A stretch of DNA of 59,598 nt, taken from positions 1 to 59,598 of the forward strand of contig CABUHS010000017.1 in NCBI GenBank assembly GCA_902491535.1, in the 5' to 3' direction. A program made the translations under genes and the position numbers. The notes beneath the pieces were generated by a model, which worked only from the letters and a program-made list of their open reading frames with translations, was not told the DNA's origin and made no database searches. This document shows, one piece after another, positions 7,795 to 17,325 of the stretch (position 1 is its first letter; every line of letters begins with the position of its first letter). This stretch comes from an uncultured Eubacteriales bacterium. GTDB lineage: Bacteria; Bacillota; Clostridia; Oscillospirales; CAG-272.

Positions 7795-8925
7795 TCAGAC
7801 GATCTTCTCTCCCGCCGCGTACACATCTCCGAGAGATATTCCGTCCTCTCCGAGAATACATATATCCGCACGGAGTCCGGTCCTTAGCGCCCCCGTGATT
7901 CCGTCAAGTCCGAGCATCCGCGCCGGATTGACCGTTGCGCACGGAAGAGCCTTTTCAAGAGGGATCCCGGTAAAGCTCATAAGATTCCGCATCGCAGTAT
8001 AAAGATCGAGCATACTGCCCGCGATCGCTCCGTCATCTGTTCGCGCAACGCCGTCCTTTACGGTAACTCCGAGACCTGCAAGCGTATACCTGCCGTCGCC
8101 GCAGCCTGCCGCCATAAGCGAATCGGTAATAAGGACAAAACGGTCGTGCGGAACGACTCTGTAAGCAAGATCGATCACCGCCGGATGTATATGAATCCCG
8201 TCGCAGATAAATTCAGCGTAGAGTCCGCTCGTAAGTGCAGCACATACGACTCCGGGCGCACGGTGCGAAAGTCCTGTCATAGCATTAAATGTATGTGTAA
8301 AAGAAGTAAGTCCGGCAGCCACGGCTGCCATAGCTTCATCGTATCCTGCATCGGTATGGGCGAGTCCCACCGTCGCGCCGAGCGACTTTGCAAGCTTTAT
8401 AAATTCTATCCCTCCGGGAAGCTCAGCTGCAAATGAAACATGCATTTTCATTCCGGACGCGCGCTCTGCAAGCGCGCAAAGCTCATCCGGAGCAGGATCT
8501 GCAAGAAACTCAGGAGCATGCGCGCCGCGCTTTTTCGGCGCAAGATATCTTCCTTCGTAGTGTATCGCATCAAAGCCCGTATTATTCGCAGCATCGGTGG
8601 TACTGAGCCATGTTTCAAAGGTATCGGACGCGAGCGTAGGAACTACAGTAACCGTTCCCGACTTTGCATACTCATATTTCAATCTTCGCATAGCATCTGC
8701 ATCGGCGCCGCAGAAATCTGTTCCTGCTCTGCCGTGTGTATGCACATCGACCATTGCAGGTATTACACGCCGCTTCTTTGCGTCGACAGCGTCTCTGCGC
8801 TTCTGCGGGGACAATTCTCCGACTTCGGTTATTACACCGTCCTCAACAGCAATACCGCCGCACAGAAACTCCTCTTTGTCCGTATCATATATCATCGCAT
8901 TTGCGATAGAAAAAGTTCTGCTCAT
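7795..8925 (-). CDS. nagA: N-acetylglucosamine-6-phosphate deacetylase
   Basis: 376 residues. Removes the acetyl group from GlcNAc-6-phosphate, feeding amino-sugar catabolism and cell-wall recycling. Amidohydrolase landmarks: MVDVHTHGRAGTDF (first metal His pair), HYEGRYLAPKKRGAH (substrate Glu region), GLAHTDAGYDEA, THTFNAMTGLSHRAPG, ICDGIHIHP, and the catalytic Asp in LITDSLMAAG. An AAAGG lies about 10 bases before the ATG. The metG gene follows after 41 bases without a terminator, so read-through is likely. No nagB or GntR regulator is nearby, which is unusual but not rare. Confidence 0.92.
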   Translation of the reverse strand: MSRTFSIANAMIYDTDKEEFLCGGIAVEDGVITEVGELSPQKRRDAVDAKKRRVIPAMVDVHTHGRAGTDFCGADADAMRRLKYEYAKSGTVTVVPTLASDTFETWLSTTDAANNTGFDAIHYEGRYLAPKKRGAHAPEFLADPAPDELCALAERASGMKMHVSFAAELPGGIEFIKLAKSLGATVGLAHTDAGYDEAMAAVAAGLTSFTHTFNAMTGLSHRAPGVVCAALTSGLYAEFICDGIHIHPAVIDLAYRVVPHDRFVLITDSLMAAGCGDGRYTLAGLGVTVKDGVARTDDGAIAGSMLDLYTAMRNLMSFTGIPLEKALPCATVNPARMLGLDGITGALRTGLRADICILGEDGISLGDVYAAGEKIV

Positions 8926-9078
8926 AAAATCACGACCTTTGAATGGCTGAAATAAAATTCAAATAATATTTTATGCGTTTATAACCGCAAAACGGATATA
9001 TCACGCGCTGAAAACGTATATGTGCGTCAGAATTTAACATCGGATGCAATTGTCCCTGCTCAGTGCAGCTTTTACAAG

Positions 9079-9199
9079 TTCAATAAGGACTCCACACGCC
9101 ATTCACCGGGGAAACAATCAGTAGGAGATCGTACTCCTGCTGATTGCGGATACGGAAACCGCCGCCTATAGAGGCAGGGACATCTTGCCCGCAGTTATA
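9079..9199 (+). repeat. Dispersed structured repeat, type I, copy B
   Basis: Cleanest copy of the family. 5' boundary TTCAATAAGGACTCC, then CATTCACCGGGGAAAC, hairpin CAATCAGTAGGAG/CTCCTGCTGATTG (13 pairs, one G-U), hairpin CCGCC...GGCAGG with TATAGA at the tip, and tail GACATCTTGCCCGCAGTTATA. Lies between rluD and nagA. Confidence 0.8.
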
Positions 9200-9219
9200 T
9201 CCGTGCTGTACCAATAAGT

Positions 9220-10137
9220 TCAGCCCCGCAGAATTTTCTCGGTTTCTCTGAAATACTCTGGAATTCCGCTGTCAAACCGCATAATCTCATGTGTATCCGG
9301 ATGCTCAAATTCTATCGTGCGTGCATGCAGGCACTGGCCGCGGACGACCGGAGCGCACCGCTTTGCAAGAGCCGTTCTGTCGCCGCCGTAAACCGTATCT
9401 CCGAATACAGGATGTCCTATATACGACATATGAACACGTATCTGATGCGTACGGCCGGTCTCAAGCTTTACCGAAAGCCGCGTGCATGTCTCGCGGACGG
9501 CACTGCCTTCGTATCTCTCACAGACACTGTAATGAGTAACAGCATTTCTTCCTGTGCTTACAACTGCCATTTTCTTACGGTCAGACGGATGTCTGCCTAT
9601 CGGCGCATCTACTGTTCCGGCGTCGTCGCGTATATTCCCTACAACGATAGTCTCATATATTCTGCCAAGCTTATGTGAGCTGAACTGCTCGGATAAAAAC
9701 AGATGCGCCGCATCGGTTTTGGCGACAAGCAGAAGTCCGCTCGTATCCTTATCTATCCGGTGTACGATTCCGGGACGTATTACTCCGCCGATACCGGAAA
9801 GACTCCCGCCGCAATGATAAAGCAAAGCATTTACAAGCGTACCGCACGGGTTTCCGGCAGCAGGATGCACCACCATGCCTTTAGGTTTATTGACCACAAG
9901 CAGCGAAGCGTCCTCATACAGGATATCAAGCGGAATATTCTCAGGTTCCGCAGCCATCGGCTGCGGCTCAGGCACAGTAACCTCGACTTCATCGCATCCG
10001 CGCACAAGGTATTTCTTTTCACGGACAACACCGCATACGGTAACCATACCTGCTTCGATCAGTTTTTGAGAAGCGGAACGCGTAATTCCTTCGCGTTCCG
10101 CAACATAAATATCAAGCCTTATTCCGGATTCCGGCAT
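9220..10137 (-). CDS. RluD-type 23S rRNA pseudouridine synthase
   Basis: 305 residues. An S4 RNA-binding domain spans residues 1-65 (RLDIYVAEREGITRSASQKLIEAG...VTV), followed by the RluA/RluD catalytic domain, whose HRIDKDTSGLLLVAK block contains the catalytic Asp. Members modify uridines in helix 69 of 23S rRNA or nearby sites. It overlaps the end of lspA by 26 bases, the conserved lspA-rluD (ylyB) pairing of Bacillota, so translation is coupled. The exact modified position cannot be told from sequence. Confidence 0.9.
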   Translation of the reverse strand: MPESGIRLDIYVAEREGITRSASQKLIEAGMVTVCGVVREKKYLVRGCDEVEVTVPEPQPMAAEPENIPLDILYEDASLLVVNKPKGMVVHPAAGNPCGTLVNALLYHCGGSLSGIGGVIRPGIVHRIDKDTSGLLLVAKTDAAHLFLSEQFSSHKLGRIYETIVVGNIRDDAGTVDAPIGRHPSDRKKMAVVSTGRNAVTHYSVCERYEGSAVRETCTRLSVKLETGRTHQIRVHMSYIGHPVFGDTVYGGDRTALAKRCAPVVRGQCLHARTIEFEHPDTHEIMRFDSGIPEYFRETEKILRG

Positions 10138-10852
10138 TTTCGGAGCTATCCTTTCCGTCGAAAAATATAACGTATATTATAAGCAATGCAGCCCCTATGC
10201 ATACTGCCGAATCCGCAGCATTAAATACTGCAAAATGAATAAATTCAAGATTGATAAAATCTGTCACATATCCGATTATTGCGCGGTCAATAAGATTTCC
10301 TATACCGCCGCCTATGATAAGCGCAAGCGATACGCCGCCCATATCACTGAGAGTTTTCCGTCTCACCGAGACATAAGAAATCATTGCACCGACGGCAACA
10401 AATGATAAAAGCATAAATATCCATCTGTGGTTGCTCAGTATTCCGAACGCAGCTCCGCGGTTTTCGACATATGTCAGATGAAGCACCCCGTCTATAAGCG
10501 GAAAGTCTCCTACCGGCTTCAGATATATTCTTGCAAGAAGCTTTGTGATCTGATCGGCAAAGATCACAAAAAAGCAGACCGCTATCCATAGCTTCATACC
10601 AAAGCGTGCAGGTGAGACAGAAATGACCTTAGAATCAACTGCAGCTGATTCTGTGCCGGTCTGTGCGGCTTTACCGGAGGATATTTCCGTTTCCTGAATA
10701 TTTCCGGTCTGGGTATCCGCAGATTCCCCCTCCGACGTGCGGAGAGTATCCTCCGCACTCGGGGCAGCATCGGTGTCAGGTTCTCTTATTATACCGTTAT
10801 TATCCGATCCGCTGTTTACAGCGTCTCGAGCGTCTTCAGGCAGCGCGCACAT
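10112..10852 (-). CDS. lspA: Lipoprotein signal peptidase II with long N-terminal extension
   Basis: 246 residues from the chosen start. Aspartyl membrane protease that cleaves prolipoproteins after lipidation. The four-helix core begins near FGMKLWIAVCFFVIFADQITK. Catalytic aspartates lie in GNLIDRAIIG and FNAADSAV, and the NRGAAFG signature is present. The start is at 10852 because GGAGG lies 10 bases upstream inside the end of ileS; an earlier in-frame ATG (10909) has no ribosome site. The gene therefore overlaps ileS by 37 bases. Odd feature: about 80 hydrophilic, acidic, low-complexity residues precede helix 1, making it much longer than the usual 150-170 residues. Confidence 0.92.
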   Translation of the reverse strand: MCALPEDARDAVNSGSDNNGIIREPDTDAAPSAEDTLRTSEGESADTQTGNIQETEISSGKAAQTGTESAAVDSKVISVSPARFGMKLWIAVCFFVIFADQITKLLARIYLKPVGDFPLIDGVLHLTYVENRGAAFGILSNHRWIFMLLSFVAVGAMISYVSVRRKTLSDMGGVSLALIIGGGIGNLIDRAIIGYVTDFINLEFIHFAVFNAADSAVCIGAALLIIYVIFFDGKDSSENAGIRNKA

Positions 10853-13584
10853 AAATAGCCGTCCTCCGTCTTTTCTCCGTCCTCTGTATACATCCAGCAT
10901 CTGTCGCATTTTTCGCCGTCAGCCGGTTTTACAGTTACCGTCATATCTTCGGAATCGCTCTTTTCAAGCTTGACCGCGGAAACGATAAACACTTCTGCAA
11001 GACGGCCGCGGAAACTGTCAAGCAGTTCATATTTATCTCCGCCGACACTTATTTCAAGCTTAGCCTCAAGCGACTTTCCGATAGTCTTTGCCGCACGTGC
11101 AAGCTCCAGCTCCTTCATAACGTCATCGCGGAGCGCAAAAAGATTATCCCAGTGAGTCTCTATTTCATCAAACGCATATTTCTCCTCATAAACGGGCATG
11201 CGGTTGAGAAGTACGCTGCGCGCATCCTCCCCGGACGAATGCGGCATTGTCTGCCAGATCTCCTCCGCGGTATGTGTAAGAAGAGGAGCGAGAAGTCTCG
11301 TCAGAGCTGAGAGTACCGTATACATAGCGGTCTGAGCAGAACGGCGTGCCTTTGAAGCCGGCGCTTCGACGTAGGTACGGTCCTTTGTAATGTCAACATA
11401 CAGCTTCGAAAGATCTATCGTACAGAAATTGCTTATATCATGGAATACATTGTGGAATTCGTATTCGCTGTAATTTTCATTTGCCTTTTTCGCCAGCTTG
11501 TTCATTCCGGCAAGTATCCACTTGTCGATCTCCTCAAGTTCATCTACAGGAACCGTATCGGTGTCGGGATTGAAGTCCCCGAGATTTGCAAGAAGGATTC
11601 TGGCCGTGTTGCGTATCTTGCGGTAGATCTCACCGATCTGACCGAGTATCTGATCCGAAACGCGCACATCGACGCGGTAATCGCTCGACGCAACCCATCC
11701 GCGAAGAATATCGGCGCCGTATTTCTTAACAACATCCTCGGCAAGCACAGAGTTTCCGAGCGATTTGTGCATCGCTTTTCCCTCTCCGTCAACTACCCAA
11801 CCGTGAGTAAGTACGCCTTTATAGGGCGCTCCCTGTTCCTTTGCACCGACAGCAGTAAGCAGCGATGACTGGAACCATCCGCGATACTGGTCAGCCCCCT
11901 CAAGATAAAGATCTGCCGGCCATGTCATTCCTTCGCGGTTTTCAAGATTTACAAAATGAGTGCATCCGGAATCGAACCAGCCGTCAAGAGTATCGGTCTC
12001 CTTTGAAAAATGCGTTCCGCCGCAATGCGGGCATTTGAATCCTTCGGGAAGCAAATCGGCAGCTTCGCGCTCATACCAAACATTTGAGCCGTACTCGCCG
12101 AAAAGACGCGATACATTTTCTACCGTCTCATCTGTACATACGGTTTCTCCGCAGTCAGAACAGTAAAATACAGCGATCGGAAGTCCCCAGTGACGCTGAC
12201 GGGAAATGCACCAGTCGGCACGGTCGCGGATCATCTGGATCATTCTCTCTCCGCCCCATTCAGGCATCCATGTAACGTTTTCACATGCCTTTACAGCGGC
12301 GTCTCTGAACGCTTCTACCGAACAAAACCACTGAGGCGTTGCGCGGAAAATGATCGGATGTTTGCAGCGCCAGCAATGCGGATATGAGTGCGTTATCTTC
12401 TCGGACGCGAGAAGCGCTCCGCTCTCCTGCATATCGTTTATGATAGCATCGCCAGACTCCTCATAGTACATTCCTGCGTACTTTCCGGCGTCGGCAGTCT
12501 GATATCCCTTATCGTCGACAGGAACTATAATATCCATCTTATAACGCTTACATGTCATGTAGTCGTCGGCGCCGAAACCGGGAGCGGTATGAACACAGCC
12601 GGTACCGCTGTCCATAGTTACATATTCAGCCGTAAGAACAACGCTGTCACGGTCAAGGAAAGGATGGCGTGCCTTGGCATATTCAAGTTCGCTTCCTGTA
12701 AATGTCGCTACAGTCTCATAATTTTCGATTCCGGCAGCCTTCATAGTACGCTCACAGAGCGCGGAAGCAAGAATATATGTCTCTCCGTTTTCTGCTTTTA
12801 CCGCGACATATTCTTCTCTCGGATGAACTGCGATCGCAAGGTTGCCCGGAAGAGTCCATGCGGTAGTTGTCCATATTACAAAATAAGTATTGTCGCCGAG
12901 CGATGCAAGCTTTTCATTTCCGTTTGAATCGGAAAGGGCAAACTTGACATAGATGGAAACACAGTCGACATCCTTATAATCGATCTCTGCTTCCGCAAGA
13001 GCAGTCTCGTCATGCGGACACCAGTAAACAGGCTTGAGTCCCTTATAGATGTAGCCTTTTTTATACATCTCTCCGAATACCTGTATCTCACGGGCTTCAA
13101 ATTCGGGTTTCATTGTCAGATAAGGATCCTTCCAGTCGCCCATTACACCGAGACGGATAAACTGAGCCATCTGCAGATCAACAAATTTCTGAGCAAAATC
13201 ATGGCATGCATTACGGAACTCGGGAATCGTCATTCTCTTGCGGTCAAGCTTGCTCTGCTTGATTATCGCACTTTCTATCGGCATACCGTGGTTATCCCAT
13301 CCGGGACGGTAACATGTGCGGAAGCCGCTCATTGATTTATACTTATTTATAAAATCCTTGAGTACCTTATTCATAGCCGTACCCATATGGATATTTCCGT
13401 TTGAGAAAGGAGGTCCGTCATGAAGTATGAAGCTCGGACAGTTTTCGTTTTTCTTCAGCATCTCATTATAGATGCCGTCCTCTTCCCATTTCTTCTGTAT
13501 CTCCGGCTCGCGCTGCGGAAGATTTGCTCTCATTGAAAATCCGGTTTTCGGAAGATTAAGTGTTCCGGTATAGTCCTTTGCCAT
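10816..13584 (-). CDS. ileS: Isoleucyl-tRNA synthetase
   Basis: 922 residues, bacterial type. The HIGH-motif region is PPFSNGNIHMGTAMNK (HMGT at 66-69); the CP1 editing domain contains TAWTLPGN; the catalytic loop reads GKAMHKSLGN, a KMSKS variant. The C-terminal zinc site CDRCW...CARC is intact at the very end. A GGAG lies in the leader before the ATG. It is the sixth gene of the conserved yggS-sepF-yggT-ylmH-divIVA-ileS-lspA-rluD run. I found no T-box leader in the 197-base gap from divIVA, only a short hairpin. Confidence 0.95.
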   Translation of the reverse strand: MAKDYTGTLNLPKTGFSMRANLPQREPEIQKKWEEDGIYNEMLKKNENCPSFILHDGPPFSNGNIHMGTAMNKVLKDFINKYKSMSGFRTCYRPGWDNHGMPIESAIIKQSKLDRKRMTIPEFRNACHDFAQKFVDLQMAQFIRLGVMGDWKDPYLTMKPEFEAREIQVFGEMYKKGYIYKGLKPVYWCPHDETALAEAEIDYKDVDCVSIYVKFALSDSNGNEKLASLGDNTYFVIWTTTAWTLPGNLAIAVHPREEYVAVKAENGETYILASALCERTMKAAGIENYETVATFTGSELEYAKARHPFLDRDSVVLTAEYVTMDSGTGCVHTAPGFGADDYMTCKRYKMDIIVPVDDKGYQTADAGKYAGMYYEESGDAIINDMQESGALLASEKITHSYPHCWRCKHPIIFRATPQWFCSVEAFRDAAVKACENVTWMPEWGGERMIQMIRDRADWCISRQRHWGLPIAVFYCSDCGETVCTDETVENVSRLFGEYGSNVWYEREAADLLPEGFKCPHCGGTHFSKETDTLDGWFDSGCTHFVNLENREGMTWPADLYLEGADQYRGWFQSSLLTAVGAKEQGAPYKGVLTHGWVVDGEGKAMHKSLGNSVLAEDVVKKYGADILRGWVASSDYRVDVRVSDQILGQIGEIYRKIRNTARILLANLGDFNPDTDTVPVDELEEIDKWILAGMNKLAKKANENYSEYEFHNVFHDISNFCTIDLSKLYVDITKDRTYVEAPASKARRSAQTAMYTVLSALTRLLAPLLTHTAEEIWQTMPHSSGEDARSVLLNRMPVYEEKYAFDEIETHWDNLFALRDDVMKELELARAAKTIGKSLEAKLEISVGGDKYELLDSFRGRLAEVFIVSAVKLEKSDSEDMTVTVKPADGEKCDRCWMYTEDGEKTEDGYLCARCLKTLETL

Positions 13585-13630
13585 TTTTTATCCCATTTCT
13601 CCGCCGATCAGATATTGATTGTTTTCATCG

Positions 13631-13654
13631 CTGCAGTTTCGGCGGAAACTGCAG
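13631..13654. other. Perfect 9-bp hairpin in the ileS leader
   Basis: CTGCAGTTT and AAACTGCAG around a six-base loop, about 50 bases before the ileS start. There is no T-run on the minus strand, so it is not a clear terminator. It could be a processing or attenuation element between divIVA and ileS. Confidence 0.4.
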
Positions 13655-13781
13655 TTTAAATATATTATTTATTAAAATCGGAGATTACCTTAAAACCGCA
13701 TGCTTCAGCAAAGTAACATGCTGTGAAATACACTCCGTATGTATATTTATATAAAAATCCGCTTATACCTGTATTTTAGGT

Positions 13782-15209
13782 TTATCTGCGGCGTCTCTTT
13801 CTTCCCGAAGCATTTATCTCATTGATAAGTCCGATATAATCATCGGATTCATCACTGTCAATTATGATCTTCTCTGAAAAATCACCGTCATTTTTTTCAG
13901 TATCCGTTTTGACGGCGCTTGTTTCTCCCTCTATTTTGATCGACTTCAGCGAACGTATAAACTCATCGTCATCGTCTGAAAAGTTTTCGTCATCAATATT
14001 CATCTTAAAGCCGCCGGATCTATCTGAGTGCAAAACCGTGCGCTCTGCGCCGAGTGCCACATCATCTGCCGCTTCATAATAGTCAGACGGACTGTCATTT
14101 ATTACATCTGAAATAAATTCATCTTCTCCGGAGTTCGCGTTATCCGATCCGCCGTCATATCCCGATCCGCTGTTTACATCGTCGGTCTCTTCCGTTTCAG
14201 CGTTTTTACCGCTGTCCGCTGCCGCGATATTATCACCTGTATTTTCCGCGTCAGCAAGCTTAGCGCATACAGCGTTTACAGTATCCCCGTATTTTTTATC
14301 GGATATATCAGTTACGGACTCAGCGTCTATTTCTGAACCTTCGGACTCAAGCTTATCGGCAATTCCGCGCAGTCCGCTGTCAGGAAAAAGGTCTTCAAAC
14401 GAGAGCTGTCCGTCACGGGCGTCATCTATGCTTCCGAATTCCGCATCGTCTGACGGTTCAGCGCCGGTATCGGACATTATCCCGCGCTCCGCATCGGATA
14501 CATCTGTTTTCACGTCCTCAGCCTCAGCATCCGGCTCTTCCGTCTTATCATCACCTGTGTCATGCTTCGATTCGTTATCCGTATTTTCTTCCGAAGGAAC
14601 TTCCGGATCAGGCGTTTCTTCGGATATTTCCTCCGGCGCATGAGAATCATCGGCAGTATTTTCAGATCCTCCGTCATTCCCGCTCAGAATATCGCCTTTT
14701 ATGCTCTCTACTACAAGCTTTATTATCGACTCGTCAGAGAATTCCGATTCATCAAGCTCGTCAAGCTCGGGTGCAATCTTTTCAATATATTCAATATGCG
14801 TCTGATATGCGCTGAAAAGTTCTTCCTTAAATTTTTTTACCATTCCGCGAAGCAGAAGCAGTTCATCACGCTCTTCGCTTACCGCGCTGCGAAACTCAGA
14901 AAGGATCCTGTCACAGTTGATCTTGGCAGAGTGAAGTATTATTTTCGAACGTTCCTCAGCCTCGGTAACTATCTGTTTACTGCGCTTATTTGCCTCAACA
15001 AGAGAATCACGTATAGATTTATCGTCGTTGCGATAACTTTCAAGCTCGGATTCAAGCTCTTTTATCCGGTTTTCAAGTGCGTCGTTCTCTCTATACAGTT
15101 CGGTATATTTCTGAAGAACAAATTCCGTATACTCGTCAACTTCAGGAGCGCTGTACCCGCGAAGCACATGCGTAAATTCTTTTGCCTTTATCTCATGCGG
15201 AGGAAACAT
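13782..15209 (-). CDS. divIVA: DivIVA-domain cell division protein with long acidic tail
   Basis: 475 residues. Residues 1-60 (FPPHEIKAKEFTHVLRGY, SAPEVDEYTEFV) are the DivIVA membrane-curvature domain, followed by coiled coil to about residue 165 (ELESELESYRND, ERSKIILHSAKINCDRIL). The remaining ~300 residues are Asp/Glu/Ser/Thr-rich with no predicted fold and end in a basic GRKRRRR tag. DivIVA recruits division or polar proteins at curved membranes. Typical DivIVA proteins are 150-250 residues, so the tail is exceptional; it may be a flexible scaffold or linker. Position between ylmH and ileS supports the division role. Confidence 0.85.
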   Translation of the reverse strand: MFPPHEIKAKEFTHVLRGYSAPEVDEYTEFVLQKYTELYRENDALENRIKELESELESYRNDDKSIRDSLVEANKRSKQIVTEAEERSKIILHSAKINCDRILSEFRSAVSEERDELLLLRGMVKKFKEELFSAYQTHIEYIEKIAPELDELDESEFSDESIIKLVVESIKGDILSGNDGGSENTADDSHAPEEISEETPDPEVPSEENTDNESKHDTGDDKTEEPDAEAEDVKTDVSDAERGIMSDTGAEPSDDAEFGSIDDARDGQLSFEDLFPDSGLRGIADKLESEGSEIDAESVTDISDKKYGDTVNAVCAKLADAENTGDNIAAADSGKNAETEETDDVNSGSGYDGGSDNANSGEDEFISDVINDSPSDYYEAADDVALGAERTVLHSDRSGGFKMNIDDENFSDDDDEFIRSLKSIKIEGETSAVKTDTEKNDGDFSEKIIIDSDESDDYIGLINEINASGRKRRRR

Positions 15210-15383
15210 TTAAGGTTACCTTCTCTTTCATTGTTATTTCATTGCTTAAAATCTGCAATACATATATATTTACGTCACGGCTCCGTCTGTACAAAACATA
15301 TTTGAATCTCCGACAAGACTATCCGAAAACAGATCTTTACCGTGAAAATTTACTTTTTATTTAAAACATACCGGTGCGCCGCT

Positions 15384-16367
15384 CTATTTGAACTTAAGAG
15401 CAGCAAGCTTCAATCTGCCGCTTCGGGTACTGCCTCCGAGCGCTTTTATACGGAATTTTCCGAATCCCCGTACAGATACTACGGTTCCCTCGCAGACTGT
15501 AAAATCCGGTCTCAGTTCACTTACCGAATTCAGCGCGACATCGCCCCGGGCAACGGCACATTTAGCCTTTTCTCTTGATATTCCCGCAAGACCTGCAACA
15601 ACAGCGTCAAGCCGTGCCGATGCAACAACAGCCGATACAGGTACATATTCACGGTGCGGTTCAAAATCCGGAGGAATATGTATCTCACTCAGCCTGACCT
15701 TATCACGCCCTACATAAGTCAAAACAGGCGGCTGTGAAAGCAGAAGCTCAGCAGCCGCCCGAACGGTGAATATTATCGCTTCGCGTCCGTCGCGGACGAT
15801 TATGTCTCCGACCGTATCGCGCGAAAGTCCGAGTGCAAGCACAGCTCCCATAAAAGAACGGTGATCAAGCTGTTCATATCCGCTGCCTTTCACAAGAACA
15901 GCTTTTATTCCGGCGCACTCCAAAGCATTGTCACATAAAAGAATGTCCGGCAAATCCTGATATCCGCAATTTTCAGACTTCTGTGCAGGCAGGTCTCCGT
16001 CCGTACTTATTTCCTCATATGAGTTACCGTTGTAATTTCCGGCGTTCTTCACATCTGCAAGTCTGCATAAATCATCTCCGTCCGGAAGTTCCAGACAACG
16101 CCCGCAATAGTATTCGCATCCGAGTAATTCGGGTGATATCAGAACAAGCAGTCTCCGCTGCGCACTGCCGTATCCTCCGTAAAAGAAATATCTCGGAGAA
16201 CCGCGCAAAATCTTTTTCTTCAGATATTCTGATGCAATGTGCTGCTGCGCTGAATCGAGAAAGCCGGAACACGCTGCTCCGCGGTGTCCGGCCGCATTTA
16301 TCAGATCATCTATTCTCGATATAAAAATATCCGCTTCAGCACCGCTTCCGTTTTTTTGTATAATCAT
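15384..16367 (-). CDS. ylmH: YlmH-family S4-domain RNA-binding protein
   Basis: 327 residues. The C-terminal S4 domain (about 250-310: RLDAVVAGLAGISREKAKCAVARGD, VALNS) is clear. The N-terminal and middle parts have the YlmH form, including FYGGYGSAQRRLLVLISPE and RSFMGAVLALGLSRDTVGDIIV. YlmH binds tRNA/rRNA on obstructed large ribosomal subunits and acts in ribosome quality control; its place in the division cluster is conserved across Bacillota. A stretch near residues 120-150 (SYEEISTDGDLPAQKSENCG) looks like a lineage-specific insertion. The next gene, divIVA, follows after 174 bases. Confidence 0.85.
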   Translation of the reverse strand: MIIQKNGSGAEADIFISRIDDLINAAGHRGAACSGFLDSAQQHIASEYLKKKILRGSPRYFFYGGYGSAQRRLLVLISPELLGCEYYCGRCLELPDGDDLCRLADVKNAGNYNGNSYEEISTDGDLPAQKSENCGYQDLPDILLCDNALECAGIKAVLVKGSGYEQLDHRSFMGAVLALGLSRDTVGDIIVRDGREAIIFTVRAAAELLLSQPPVLTYVGRDKVRLSEIHIPPDFEPHREYVPVSAVVASARLDAVVAGLAGISREKAKCAVARGDVALNSVSELRPDFTVCEGTVVSVRGFGKFRIKALGGSTRSGRLKLAALKFK

Positions 16368-16468
16368 AGAAACAATGTTAAAATCCCATATCCGTCTGAA
16401 ACTGACATAACACTGTCAGACCAAATCCGGAAAAGGCGGGATAAATAGTATTTCTGTCTTATCTGCAG

Positions 16469-16735
16469 TTAAAACAGCAAACGGATTACACCGTCTGCAA
16501 GATCAATAATAAGCAAGGTCGCAAGAAACGATAAATCGATCGGACAGCTTCTGAAAAATTCAAAACGCCCGAGAGCCCTTCTTATCGGTTCGATTATCGG
16601 TTCGGTAAAATTGTAAAGAAATCTTGTGACCTGATTTGCGCCGGGAGGCATTATCCACGACAAAAGCGCACGTAAAATCATCAGAGTCTCTACCGCTCTG
16701 AGGACCAAATGCACCCCTCTTGCCAAAATCCACAT
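16469..16735 (-). CDS. ylmG: YggT-family membrane protein
   Basis: 88 residues with two hydrophobic segments flanking the family signature: LILRALLSWI-type sequence (ILRALLSWIMPPG) followed by FTEPIIEPIRRAL and a C-terminal IDLSFLATLLIIDL helix. YggT/YlmG proteins sit in the membrane and have been linked to division-site and, in plastids, nucleoid organisation; the biochemical role is not settled. It lies 24 bases after sepF in the same direction. Confidence 0.88.
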   Translation of the reverse strand: MWILARGVHLVLRAVETLMILRALLSWIMPPGANQVTRFLYNFTEPIIEPIRRALGRFEFFRSCPIDLSFLATLLIIDLADGVIRLLF

Positions 16736-16759
16736 AATTATTTATTTTATCCCGATATA

Positions 16760-17266
16760 TTACATCGATGTGTATGACATACCGTCGTTAGCCGATTCTT
16801 TTGCAGCGCGCTGTCCGTCCTGAGAAAGATCGACATTATTGGGAGTAAGAACCCATGTATTGCCTGTAACTTTCTTTATATCTCCCTCTATAGTGTAAAT
16901 AACACCAAGCAGGAAATCGATCATGCGGCGCGCGTCTTCCTTACTTGTATCCTCAAGATTAAGAACAACCGTACGCTTGCTGATAAGATGATCGGCGATC
17001 TGGTTAACACTGTCCCATGTTTTGGGTTTTATGACCTTAAGCTCAAGCGCAGTTCCGTTAAGCTCCATTCCGCCGCCGGAATAAGATGTTCCTGCCGACG
17101 CGCGCTGAGTATAGCCCGTCTGAGCAGAACGGTCATAAATTGAATCATAGTTTGTTGCGTACTCGCCGCCGTTTCCGCCGTCGTCGAATACGTATTCGTC
17201 ATCCTCATATCCCTCATCTATGTCTCTCGGATTAACGATATTCTTAAGCTTATCCTTGATTCCCAT
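16760..17266 (-). CDS. sepF: Cell division protein SepF
   Basis: 168 residues. The N-terminal amphipathic membrane-binding helix (MGIKDKLKNIVNP) is followed by an acidic, Tyr/Gly-rich linker and the SepF domain from about residue 75 (ELKVIKPKTWDSVNQIADHL, VVLNLEDTSKEDARRMIDFLLG). SepF polymerises into rings that anchor FtsZ at midcell. The domain ends with FLLGVIYTIEGDIKKV and TWVLTPNNVDLS, as in intact homologues. Transcribed between yggS and yggT. Confidence 0.93.
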   Translation of the reverse strand: MGIKDKLKNIVNPRDIDEGYEDDEYVFDDGGNGGEYATNYDSIYDRSAQTGYTQRASAGTSYSGGGMELNGTALELKVIKPKTWDSVNQIADHLISKRTVVLNLEDTSKEDARRMIDFLLGVIYTIEGDIKKVTGNTWVLTPNNVDLSQDGQRAAKESANDGMSYTSM

Positions 17267-17325
17267 AATAACACTCCTTCTAAATATATGATCGTTTTAT
17301 TCGCCCGATTTATCCTATGTTCCTA

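Noticed and set aside
13585..13781. Possible T-box leader for ileS
   Set aside because: No T-box sequence or specifier stem; only a 9-bp hairpin without a T-run.
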